Origin: Fimbriimonas planktonicus
Lineage (GTDB): Bacteria > Armatimonadota > Fimbriimonadia > Fimbriimonadales > Fimbriimonadaceae
NCBI GenBank assembly: GCA_965234685.1
Contig: OZ248539.1
Coordinates: forward strand, 186,001 to 250,000
Direction of reading: 5' to 3'
Length of the DNA stretch: 64,000 bases
Part shown: piece by piece, positions 24,220 through 31,346 of the stretch
How positions within the stretch are numbered: the first letter of the stretch is position 1
How the letters are laid out: every line of letters begins with the position of its first letter
Translations under genes and position numbers: made by a program
Notes under the pieces: model-generated
Database searches by the model: none
Told to the model about the DNA's origin: nothing
Seen by the model: the letters and a program-made list of their open reading frames with translations, nothing else

Positions 24220-26283
24220 TTAATTCGGTGTACTAGGAATCTCGAAAGTGGTGTCGCAGAGGTAGCCGGCGTTGGTAAACCGGATGCTGCGGCTGGCTTG
24301 ACGGAAAGTCAGCAACCCGATCTCAAGCGGGGCTTTCACAGCTACCGCCCGAAGGTCGTCGATGCGGAGCATCATCAGATCGTAGTAATTTCGATATAGG
24401 ACATAGGTTCCGTTGGTCGTCATACCGCGCTGGAAATCTTGATTTCGAACGAGGGCTTTATGAGATTTGGACGGAGCATAGTATCGTAATAAGTCCTTTG
24501 CCCTCTCAGTGCGATAGTTGGTGTAAAGGACGCTCTTTCCATCATATGATATGGCCTGCAGGTCCGTAACCGGGAACGTTGCCTCAGATCGCATTTTGAC
24601 AAGACTCAAAGAGTCAGAGGCGATGTCGTACTCGTAGAGCGAGGTCCAGCGGTCGACACCCGGGGCAATGTCCTTAATTGTTCCCGAGAAGAAGACTTTG
24701 GTTCCGTTCCCGGCAATCTTTACGACATCGATGTCGGGTTCAAACACTTCTGTACCGTTGGCGGTTCGGGTAACGAGCCTGCGCGCTCCGGTTTTGGTGT
24801 TCACGAGATACAGGTTGTTCGTGCGCGTCCGGTAGATGACCCATTCTCCGGAGCCCGAAAGACCAATGTCTTCAATGCGATAGGCATCGGGGAAGTAGAC
24901 GGTCTTCTGCGCGAGGTCATCGCGAAAGGCAATCTTGTTCGTGGTGGACACATAAATGTACTGCTCGCCCGAGTCGGAGACAGCGATCATCTGGCCGCCG
25001 GTTGCGACTTGCTTGATCGATGGAATCAGATACCCAGTCCGGATAAAAAGTCCCCCGGGGCCCTTATAGGGATAGTAGCCTGGTACCCCCGTAAAGAAGA
25101 CACTTTCGCCATTTGGCGAGAACATCACTCGCTGGAGCGAGTTCTCTGGAGGGGCGGGGTTGGTACCCTCGTCGAGGATCTGGAACTCTCCGGTGGCGAT
25201 GGTCAGCTTAGCGACGTGGTTATCCGGTGTGAGGGCGGCGACGAACTTGCCGTCGTCGCTAATGTGCGCGCTGAGCGAGGAGATTCCGGGGTAGTTCGGG
25301 CTCTTCACCGTTCGCGTCACGCGGTCGATGAAGTAGTACCGGCCACTATCGAACTTGACGAGGAAGTACTGCCCGTTCCGGCTGGCGCTGATGCGGACGT
25401 TGTACGAAATCTCCGGGGCGGTGATGCCGAGGTCGATCAACTCATAGGCGCGGGTGCCCTCGTTCCATACGTAAGCATCAAACCGGAGATCGGAATCCTG
25501 CGGCCAGTGGGCGGCGTTGGAAACGAAGACGGCTTCCTCTCGGTACACCGAAACGTAGGCCGGGTGGATCGATTGCGAGGTGTTGGTGGTGGCGACCACG
25601 CGCGGCTCTTCATTCACGCGTTTCAGCCAGAGGGCAGGAACGGAGAGACCGCCTTGGTAGGTGAGACCACGGGCGAGCCGCGCTTTGGCGTCGTCGGCGA
25701 AGACGCCAAGCGTTCCCGGACTTGGAATGGCCACGCTTCCGACTTCTCCCGTGAGGATGTTTCGAGTGTCGCAAGGGTTGCCTGTGCTCGAATAGGCGAG
25801 CTGATTGCCGTCGGCGCTCAAACCACCTACCGTCGTGGCATCGCCCATGCTCGTAAGTACGTTTGGCGTGGCGAGGTTCACGTGATACGCCGAGAACAGG
25901 TTGCTGACAATGTTGCTCAGCAGGTTCGTGGGAGCGGTGAAGGCGACGTGTCCGCCACGGGCGGAAATCGCGAGTCCGGGGGAGTGAGTGAGAATTGGGG
26001 CGACTTCGCCGGATGCGGTTCGGTTCACCAGCTTGAGCGAACCGTTTGTGGTGTCAACGCGATACACGTCGTAGGTGTTGAGATCATCGCCCTTTCGCAG
26101 ACTCGGTCGGGTGGATTTGAAAACGATGTATCGCCCGTCGGTGGATATGTCGGCTTCGACGGTCTTTCCCGCGGAGTCAAATCCGGGAATGCGTTTGAAG
26201 ACGTAGGTTAGCGTTCCTACTTTCAGCTGCGCGCTGGCAGCCGCACCGCCGCTCACGAGAATTCCGACGGCGATCCACTTCAT
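24220..26283 (-). CDS. Secreted beta-propeller (PD40/TolB-like) protein, array copy 5
   Basis: 687 residues, signal peptide MKWIAVGILVSGGAAASAQ. Blade motifs include DISTDGRYIVFKSTRPSLRKGDD, AISARGGHVAFTAPTNLL, HISDDGKFVAALTPDNH and IAGNGTKVFFSGTIKDIAPG. Copies 4 and 5 share a CD(S/T)(K/R)N-like loop (NSGTCDSKN in copy 4, GNPCDTRN in copy 5), adding a second paired cysteine absent from copies 1-3. It is first in the array by transcription order. TAGCGT ends 5 nt before the ATG, a possible leaderless promoter. Confidence 0.82.
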   Translation of the reverse strand: MKWIAVGILVSGGAAASAQLKVGTLTYVFKRIPGFDSAGKTVEADISTDGRYIVFKSTRPSLRKGDDLNTYDVYRVDTTNGSLKLVNRTASGEVAPILTHSPGLAISARGGHVAFTAPTNLLSNIVSNLFSAYHVNLATPNVLTSMGDATTVGGLSADGNQLAYSSTGNPCDTRNILTGEVGSVAIPSPGTLGVFADDAKARLARGLTYQGGLSVPALWLKRVNEEPRVVATTNTSQSIHPAYVSVYREEAVFVSNAAHWPQDSDLRFDAYVWNEGTRAYELIDLGITAPEISYNVRISASRNGQYFLVKFDSGRYYFIDRVTRTVKSPNYPGISSLSAHISDDGKFVAALTPDNHVAKLTIATGEFQILDEGTNPAPPENSLQRVMFSPNGESVFFTGVPGYYPYKGPGGLFIRTGYLIPSIKQVATGGQMIAVSDSGEQYIYVSTTNKIAFRDDLAQKTVYFPDAYRIEDIGLSGSGEWVIYRTRTNNLYLVNTKTGARRLVTRTANGTEVFEPDIDVVKIAGNGTKVFFSGTIKDIAPGVDRWTSLYEYDIASDSLSLVKMRSEATFPVTDLQAISYDGKSVLYTNYRTERAKDLLRYYAPSKSHKALVRNQDFQRGMTTNGTYVLYRNYYDLMMLRIDDLRAVAVKAPLEIGLLTFRQASRSIRFTNAGYLCDTTFEIPSTPN

Positions 26284-26316
26284 GGCTCACGCTACCACCA
26301 ACCGCGTCGGATAGGC

Positions 26317-26353
26317 AAAAAAATGGGGCGGACAATTTCTTGTCCGCCCCATT
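26317..26353 (-). terminator. Rho-independent terminator of the pilin-lipoprotein unit
   Basis: A perfect 14-bp stem (AATGGGGCGGACAA with its complement, 4-nt loop) followed on the minus strand by a run of seven T. It lies 12 bp past the stop of the small lipoprotein gene and insulates the beta-propeller array downstream. Confidence 0.93.
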
Positions 26354-26365
26354 CGAGCTTAGCGA

Positions 26366-26512
26366 CTACTTATCGCCGTTCTCGTCGACTTTTACGCCTT
26401 CCGGGCGGTCTTTCCTTGAACCATCGCTCATGGATCCGGAGTCCCCGCATCCCGACAGAGCCAAGACAGCCGCAATAGCCAGCACTGTGACAACTAGTTT
26501 ATGGACTTTCAT
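26366..26512 (-). CDS. Small lipoprotein (48 aa), pilin module 1
   Basis: A 48-residue product, MKVHKLVVTVLAIAAVLALS then GCGDSG and a polar, charged tail. The lipobox LSGC is textbook, so the mature protein is a lipid-anchored peptide of about 27 residues. It starts 7 bp after the stop of the prepilin-like gene and ends at a terminator, so the two form a bicistronic unit. A second prepilin-lipoprotein pair of the same design lies 1.3 kb away. No function known. Confidence 0.75.
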   Translation of the reverse strand: MKVHKLVVTVLAIAAVLALSGCGDSGSMSDGSRKDRPEGVKVDENGDK

Positions 26513-26519
26513 CCGTACG

Positions 26520-27398
26520 TTAGTTGGTGAAGTAGCAGGCAGCCGTGTCCGGAGCGTTCGGTGGACATGGAGTGTTGATGTTATCAACGACCCACTGGGT
26601 GTACTGTCCGCATGGAAGTGCCGGTGGAAGCGGGCTCGTGTTGAGCGTCGAGGTGAGAGGATTCTCAACTCCGACCATGGCATCTGGGTCTGCACAGTAA
26701 GCAGCACCGTACTGAGCCACGTTTGCTGGCCGAATGAATCGGTCTCCGAATGCGCCTGGCCAGATACCCGCTCGAACGGCAACTGCCTTAGCGTGTCCGT
26801 CAAGGAAGCCGTAGTTGAATGATCCGCCGTATCGAAGTCCGGCATTGCTCTTGCCGGTGTAAATGTCGCCAGCAAAGCCAAGGCCGATCGTAGCGCGTGG
26901 CGTGTCGTAGGTGTCACCGTAAACGTAAACGCCCGCTGGGTTGGTTACGCTGGTAGCCGAAATCCCGACGTTGACGTTAGAGGTTCCGAAGATTGCCGAG
27001 TTTAGCGGGATCTGTGGTCCAAGCAAGCCGCCACCGCGCCAGCCAAAAGGTCCCCAGTTGTAACCGTATGCAGAACGCTTGGTTGCACCGAATGACCGTC
27101 GGAAAGCATTGGTTTCAGGGTCGTTTCGCTCATCGGAGTAGATCAAGTCAATCGACTTGAAGTAAGGGAGGAGTGGAACCCACCACTCACCAACGTTTCC
27201 TGGGATGGAGACCGTCATGTCATCGCTGTCGTTCAGATAGATCTGATACGCAGTGCTGAGCTGCTTGACGTTGCTGAGGGACTTGGTCTTCTTTGCCGCG
27301 AGTTTAGCCTGAGCGAAAACTGGGAAGAGGATGGCAGCGAGGATTGCGATGATCGCAATGACGACGAGAAGCTCGATAAGGGTAAATGCTTTTCGCAT
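26520..27398 (-). CDS. Prepilin-like secreted protein (DUF1559-type), pilin module 1
   Basis: A 292-residue protein with a class III signal: MRKAF, then TLIELLVVIAIIAILAAILF, with Glu at +5 of the cleaved form, then FPVFAQAKLAAKKT. Prepilin peptidase should cut before the hydrophobic helix. The globular part has SNVKQLSTAYQIYLNDSDDM and the family's H-x-DG-type box NYGFLDGHAKAV. It may join a pseudopilus or stay as a surface protein. The ATG begins the conserved signal; the extra 11 residues of the longer frame are not pilin-like. Expression is probably under the 44-bp element described upstream. Confidence 0.9.
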   Translation of the reverse strand: MRKAFTLIELLVVIAIIAILAAILFPVFAQAKLAAKKTKSLSNVKQLSTAYQIYLNDSDDMTVSIPGNVGEWWVPLLPYFKSIDLIYSDERNDPETNAFRRSFGATKRSAYGYNWGPFGWRGGGLLGPQIPLNSAIFGTSNVNVGISATSVTNPAGVYVYGDTYDTPRATIGLGFAGDIYTGKSNAGLRYGGSFNYGFLDGHAKAVAVRAGIWPGAFGDRFIRPANVAQYGAAYCADPDAMVGVENPLTSTLNTSPLPPALPCGQYTQWVVDNINTPCPPNAPDTAACYFTN

Positions 27399-27431
27399 GG
27401 AAAACACCAAGCACAATTCTGGGTTTTCCAA

Positions 27432-27475
27432 TTGTTAAGATGCCGGTAAATATGTTTCCAGCTTCGAATTGTTAA
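27432..27475 (-). promoter_or_regulatory. 44-bp conserved upstream element, copy 1
   Basis: Read in the gene direction: TTAACAA, 15 nt, ATATTTACC, 6 nt, TTAACAA, then 33 nt to the ATG. The same words with the same spacings occur before pilin module 2, while the bases between differ, so the words look selected. A further TTAACAA lies on the opposite strand at 27491-27497. It could be an operator with paired sites around a promoter. Confidence 0.65.
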
Positions 27476-27733
27476 GGAGCAGCACTTCTCTTAACAAAAG
27501 GTTTCCATCAACCATACTCATCGTCAGTTGACAATGGGCTCCGTTCTCGTAAAGTTTTTTTGCCGGATGCTCTGGCCACGCGATGCACAAGATGCATCTT
27601 CTTTTCTATGACGATCCGCTATATGTGCCGTGTTCCAAGAAAGTGCGCAACAGCAAAACCGAATTCCACGCGCCCATTACCGGCGGCTGTATCGAACGAG
27701 CCTCAAGCCGGACGAACCATGAGCAGCCAAAGT
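27476..27733. other. Gene-free stretch between the two pilin modules
   Basis: No convincing gene. It contains an outward plus-strand promoter candidate (given separately) and a perfect 12-bp palindrome, AAGATGCATCTT, at 27589-27600. Open frames here lack start signals and recognisable products. Confidence 0.5.
27528..27555 (+). promoter_or_regulatory. Candidate plus-strand promoter with no gene downstream
   Basis: TTGACA (27528-27533), a 16-bp spacer and TAAAGT (27550-27555). It points into DNA whose genes are all on the minus strand. It may drive a small or antisense RNA against the pilin-module-2 lipoprotein gene, or be fortuitous. Confidence 0.35.
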
Positions 27734-27763
27734 CCGGGCCCGACTCAGAACTGTCGGACCCGG
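27734..27763 (-). terminator. Hairpin after pilin module 2, possible terminator
   Basis: Arms of 11 bp (CCGGGTCCGAC and GTCGGGCCCGG on the minus strand, one G-U pair) around an 8-nt loop, just after the small lipoprotein gene. The T-run is weak, so termination may be partial. Confidence 0.5.
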
Positions 27764-27771
27764 AGACGGAA

Positions 27772-28008
27772 CTATTTGCCGCCGGAAGAGCTGGCGGCGT
27801 CTTGCTTGACGCCACGGGCAGCGTCGTTCAGGGCTTTGAACTTTGCGACCTTCTCTTTATCCCAGGCACCGGCTGCTTCCGCAGCTTGAGCTTCGGACTG
27901 AGGCGTTTCCTTGGTCGTATCGGCTTGCTCACCGCACCCGAGAAGTACGAAACCCATTGCCACAACGGCGATGAATGCGTATCGGCCGTTCGGGATCAGT
28001 CCTGCCAC
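27772..28008 (-). CDS. Small lipoprotein (78 aa), pilin module 2
   Basis: The GTG start has AGGAG 7 nt upstream and overlaps the end of the prepilin-like gene by 13 bp, so it is translationally coupled. The product reads AGLIPNGRYAFIAVVAMGF, then VLLGCGEQ: a lipoprotein signal with lipobox LLGC. The mature part is polar (many Ala, Lys, Glu, Gln), with a helical stretch AWDKEKVAKFKALNDAARG and a Ser/Gly end. It has no sequence likeness to the module 1 lipoprotein beyond the signal. Unknown function. Confidence 0.7.
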   Translation of the reverse strand: MAGLIPNGRYAFIAVVAMGFVLLGCGEQADTTKETPQSEAQAAEAAGAWDKEKVAKFKALNDAARGVKQDAASSSGGK

Positions 28009-28886
28009 CAAACAACTCCTGCTGCCTCTGGGAAAGCGACCCAGTCTCGACATCTCCAACCTGTGCCAAGCGGGAATCCGTCCCGAGGGAATGGATTCAC
28101 GATGCCGTCTGGATCTGCACAGTAACCGTTGACTCGAGTTTCAAAACTCTTTGGGGAAGCAATCGGGGTACCGAGGGCCGTGCCACCTCGCCAAGGAATT
28201 GCTCCGGCATGACCATCCGCATAGACAGTAATGATTCGTCCGCCGAAGTAGATGTTGCTGTTGCGGTTGCCGCCCGGATAATCATCAAAGAACCAGCCAA
28301 CACCGCCCATCGTCTGTCGCGGGGTGTCGTAGGTGTTGCCGAAGAGGAATAATCCGGCCGGATTGACTAACTGAGTTTGCGCCTTTCCGGTGTTGTAGCG
28401 GGTTGCCGGGCCGCTTGCGCCGCTTCGCCCTTCACATCCAGCTACAAGTCCGCCATCGCTGCATCGTTCCTCGCTCAAAACGCCTTCTGCGGCGCGAATT
28501 TCCCAACCCCAGTTGTAGCCAAAGTCAGTGTTGCCTCGGCTTATGGATCCATCTGCATTCACCTTAAGGATTGCAGGCTCGCCGTTCTGTCTATATCCGG
28601 CCCAAAGCTGAAGATTCTTGATGTATGGATACATCGTGCAGATCGGATCTCCACCGCAGTTTGCGGAGGTGTTGCCGGCGGAGTTATCGTAGACGGACGG
28701 GAACAGATCATCGTAATCCGTCGCGTACATCAAGGAACTGGTTCCGATTTGCTTTGCATTGCTCAGCGCAGCCGTCTTCTTCGCGGCGGCCTTTGCTTGG
28801 GCGAAAACGGGGAACAGGATTGCAGCAAGGATCGCGATGATCGCGATAACGACTAGAAGCTCAATAAGGGTAAATGCTTTTCGCAT
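27996..28886 (-). CDS. Prepilin-like secreted protein (DUF1559-type), pilin module 2
   Basis: A 296-residue paralogue of the module 1 prepilin, with the same MRKAF/TLIELLVVIAIIAILAAILF signal and FPVFAQAKAAAKKT. Later regions match in order: SNAKQIGTSSLMYATDYDDL, a YNWGW loop, a NPAGLFLFGNTYDTPRQT stretch (NPAGVYVYGDTYDTPRAT in module 1), a VYADGHAGAI box in place of FLDGHAKAV, and a Cys-containing YCADPD segment near the end. I chose the ATG that opens the signal, three codons inside the frame. Its 44-bp upstream element is shared with module 1. Confidence 0.9.
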   Translation of the reverse strand: MRKAFTLIELLVVIAIIAILAAILFPVFAQAKAAAKKTAALSNAKQIGTSSLMYATDYDDLFPSVYDNSAGNTSANCGGDPICTMYPYIKNLQLWAGYRQNGEPAILKVNADGSISRGNTDFGYNWGWEIRAAEGVLSEERCSDGGLVAGCEGRSGASGPATRYNTGKAQTQLVNPAGLFLFGNTYDTPRQTMGGVGWFFDDYPGGNRNSNIYFGGRIITVYADGHAGAIPWRGGTALGTPIASPKSFETRVNGYCADPDGIVNPFPRDGFPLGTGWRCRDWVAFPEAAGVVWWQD

Positions 28887-28919
28887 AAAATGCACCAGGT
28901 TTGAGTCTCCTTTTACTGT

Positions 28920-28963
28920 TTGTTAAAACACAGGTAAATATTTTGCGACGTTCAACTTGTTAA
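28920..28963 (-). promoter_or_regulatory. 44-bp conserved upstream element, copy 2
   Basis: TTAACAA, 15 nt, ATATTTACC, 6 nt, TTAACAA, and again 33 nt to the ATG, the same geometry as copy 1. It fills the space between the rhamnulokinase stop and the prepilin gene. The leader also holds AAAGGAG about 19 nt before the ATG. Confidence 0.65.
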
Positions 28964-28977
28964 TGCTTCTTCAATTC

Positions 28978-30252
28978 TTAACTTGAAGACGAGAGCTGAA
29001 ACCGAAGATTTCCAACGATTGTGGCCTCGGCAGGACCCAGCTCAAGCTTCAAGCCGGCGCGCTGCTGCAATTGCTCGCGAAAGACATCGCTCCTAGAGGG
29101 CCCGCCTCCAAGCCGCAGGGTCTTAAATTTTCGATGGGTACATTCCTCCAACGCCGGAATGTGTTGGGCAATACCCTCGACGAGGCTATGCAACGCAATG
29201 CCAGCCCAGTTTTCGCGAGTTTCGGGTTTTTTCCCGACGAGAGCCACGCACGCTTCCACCATGGAATCTGGATTGAACAGCTCTGGGGCATTGAGCTCAA
29301 TCCGCTCCATCGTAGCGAGGTCGGCACCGGCGATCCACTCAGGAACAGATTCCGAGATGTTCAGTTCGGCGTGCAACCGGTTGACAACCCAGAAGCCAGG
29401 AACGTTCTTGAGGAAACGAACTTTGCCATCGACGGTGCGTTCGTTGGTGAAGTTGCCGGTTCGCGCGGCCTCGGTGGCAATCGGTGCATCAATGACCGTA
29501 CCCATCAGCGACCACGTCCCAATATTGAGGAAAGCAGAATCGGCATCGAGAGGCTCGAGGCCAAGGACAGCCGAAGCAGTGTCGTGGCTTCCGACGGACA
29601 TCAACCGAACTCCATCTGCAATGTAGCCACCAATGTGCCCTGCAAGCGACGGTTGCAGATCCGGTAGCGGCCAACCGGCGAGGGCAAAGGCCTCCTCCGA
29701 CCATTCATTGTCGAGCCCCATCAACTGGGTTGTTGATGCTTCACTCAGTTCGTAGTTGGCTTGGCCGGTGAGGAGGTAGCCAATCAGATCGGGGAGCAAC
29801 AGCCAACGATGGGTGTCATGAACGAGGTTCGGATTCTCGTTTCGTCGGGCAATCAGTTGGCAGATCGTGTTGAACGGTTGGTGCTGGATTCCGGTGAGCC
29901 GATAAAGCTCGTCTCGGTGCGGCGCGAGGGATTCGAACGCGGTTTCGTGCGATGGGTCGCGGTAGCACACTGGGGTCTGGAGTAGATTGCCGTACCGATC
30001 GAGAAAGCCATGATCAACGCCCCAGGCATCGATACCGAGCGTTGCTCGGCCGAACCGAGTCGATCCATATTCGGCGGCTCGCTTCACGAAAGCGAGTAGC
30101 GCATCAAAGTCCCAAACCATCCGGCCGTGCTCGGTGCGAGTTTGGTGAGGCACCTGCTCGATGATCTCCCATCGCAGCTCGCCATCTTCCAGCCAGCCAG
30201 CGGCAAAACGTGCGCTTGACGCGCCGAGGTCGACAGCGATTGCACCTTTCAT
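28978..30252 (-). CDS. rhaB: Rhamnulokinase (FGGY sugar kinase)
   Basis: Phosphorylates L-rhamnulose in rhamnose catabolism. The 424-residue FGGY-family kinase begins AIAVDLGASSARFAAGWLEDG and has the rhamnulokinase pattern GRMVWDFDALL, TLGIDAWGVDHGFLDRYGNL, PVCYRDPSHETAFE, FLNIGTWSLMGT and the ATP-site segment RLGGGPSRSDVFREQL (usually GGGxxN or GGGxxS). It is slightly shorter than typical. The ATG overlaps the CsoR stop by 4 bp, an unexpected pairing. No rhamnose isomerase, aldolase or transporter is in the window. Confidence 0.88.
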   Translation of the reverse strand: MKGAIAVDLGASSARFAAGWLEDGELRWEIIEQVPHQTRTEHGRMVWDFDALLAFVKRAAEYGSTRFGRATLGIDAWGVDHGFLDRYGNLLQTPVCYRDPSHETAFESLAPHRDELYRLTGIQHQPFNTICQLIARRNENPNLVHDTHRWLLLPDLIGYLLTGQANYELSEASTTQLMGLDNEWSEEAFALAGWPLPDLQPSLAGHIGGYIADGVRLMSVGSHDTASAVLGLEPLDADSAFLNIGTWSLMGTVIDAPIATEAARTGNFTNERTVDGKVRFLKNVPGFWVVNRLHAELNISESVPEWIAGADLATMERIELNAPELFNPDSMVEACVALVGKKPETRENWAGIALHSLVEGIAQHIPALEECTHRKFKTLRLGGGPSRSDVFREQLQQRAGLKLELGPAEATIVGNLRFQLSSSS

Positions 30253-30557
30253 TTCAAAAATCGATTGAGAGTGACGCGAATTTCGGAAAGCCGCTCTTCC
30301 TTGGTTTGGTATTCGTGGCCCGGCTCGTGATCGTCGCCGTAAACGCAGTTCTCGAGATGAGTGGACAGCATGAGCAATCCGAATTGATCCAGCGCAGCCC
30401 GAAGGGCAGACACCTGCGTGAGAATGTCGACGCAGTATCGATCCTCTTCAATCATCTTCTGTAATCCCGAAACCTGGCCCGTAATGCGGGCAAGTCTCTT
30501 TCGGGCGTCTTCGCGGGTTTCGGCGGGAATCACTGAAAATAACTGTACACCGTTCAC
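30249..30557 (-). CDS. csoR: CsoR-family metal-sensing repressor
   Basis: A 102-residue all-helical repressor of the DUF156/CsoR-RcnR family: ARKRLARITGQVSGLQKMIEEDRYCVDILTQVSALRAAL, then STHLENCV. Cys42, His67 and Cys71 reproduce the Cu(I) site of CsoR (Cys36-His61-Cys65 in the mycobacterial protein) with identical spacing, rather than the RcnR or FrmR sets. Copper should release it from DNA. GTG start. A CsoR-like box lies in the divergent region upstream, but no copper ATPase or chaperone is nearby. Confidence 0.88.
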   Translation of the reverse strand: MNGVQLFSVIPAETREDARKRLARITGQVSGLQKMIEEDRYCVDILTQVSALRAALDQFGLLMLSTHLENCVYGDDHEPGHEYQTKEERLSEIRVTLNRFLK

Positions 30558-30606
30558 GATTCGGACTAACTGAGTTATACTAAATGCTTATACCCCCTAT
30601 AGGTAC
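30553..30606 (+). promoter_or_regulatory. Promoter with CsoR-like operator before the third prepilin-like gene
   Basis: TTCACG (30553-30558), 17-bp spacer, TATACT (30576-30581). The sequence ATACCCCCTATAGGTAC at 30590-30606 follows, covering the expected transcription start. Its C-tract/inverted half is the usual form of CsoR operators. It lies between the divergent csoR and prepilin genes and ends 4 nt before the prepilin ATG. Confidence 0.6.
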
Positions 30607-30610
30607 CAAA

Positions 30611-31294
30611 ATGACCCAAATGAAGCGCGGATTCACCCTCATTGAACTGCTCGTTGTGATTGCGATCATCGCGATTCTTGCCGCGATTCTGTTCCCGGTT
30701 TTTGCTCAGGCGAAGGCAGCGGCGAAGAAGACTCAGGACCTCAGCAACTTCAAGCAGATCGCGACCGCGATCGTTCTTTATGCGAACGATAACGATGACC
30801 TCAGTTTGGTTTCCGATCACGATGCGGGGATCGAATGGTACGAGTCGCTTTATCCGTACGTAAAGTCAGACGACGTCTTTCGCACTCCTGCTTACACCCG
30901 AACCGCCGTTGACCACGAAGGGGAATCGGAGATGCCAGCAACGGACTACGCGATCAACGGCATTTGGACACACTCGACGCCGCTGACGAATTCGAGCTCG
31001 CCAGCAGAGCAAATCACCGTGAGCCTTCGCGCAAAGATGAACGGCGAGATTGACTACCATGCCTGGCCCGCCCCCGGCGCTGGCTCATGGGACGATCTCA
31101 CAACCTACGTGGATCCCGATGAAGAGAACGCAGATTGGTTTCTTGGGCGTTTAGAAAAGACTCCTTGGAACAATCAAGGGTCCAACTTCTCGTTCTTGGA
31201 TGGACACGCTAAGTATCTGATTTTCGACCGAACGGTTCGGAATGCGTTGCCATTGCCGGGATTCCACAACGTGGATCGGCTTTCCTACGACTAA
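30611..31294 (+). CDS. Prepilin-like secreted protein (DUF1559-type), third copy
   Basis: A 227-residue protein: MTQMKRGF, then the class III signal helix TLIELLVVIAIIAILAAILF and FPVFAQAKAAAKKTQDLSNF. The globular part has QIATAIVLYANDNDDLSLV and, near the end, NFSFLDGHAKYLIF, the DG-H-type box. It is shorter than the two prepilins of the paired modules, has no lipoprotein partner and lacks their 44-bp element. An ATG three codons later (MKRGF) is equally possible as the start. The CsoR-like box at its promoter suggests metal-linked control. Confidence 0.85.
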   Translation: MTQMKRGFTLIELLVVIAIIAILAAILFPVFAQAKAAAKKTQDLSNFKQIATAIVLYANDNDDLSLVSDHDAGIEWYESLYPYVKSDDVFRTPAYTRTAVDHEGESEMPATDYAINGIWTHSTPLTNSSSPAEQITVSLRAKMNGEIDYHAWPAPGAGSWDDLTTYVDPDEENADWFLGRLEKTPWNNQGSNFSFLDGHAKYLIFDRTVRNALPLPGFHNVDRLSYD

Positions 31295-31346
31295 GTCTGG
31301 ATCTTCGGGGACGTAAGCTCGGTCTGCCGGTACACTTTGGATACCA

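Noticed and set aside
27583..28125. 180-codon plus-strand frame over the small lipoprotein and the 3' end of a prepilin gene
   Set aside because: It runs antisense to two well-supported genes, has no ribosome site and its product has no recognisable pattern.
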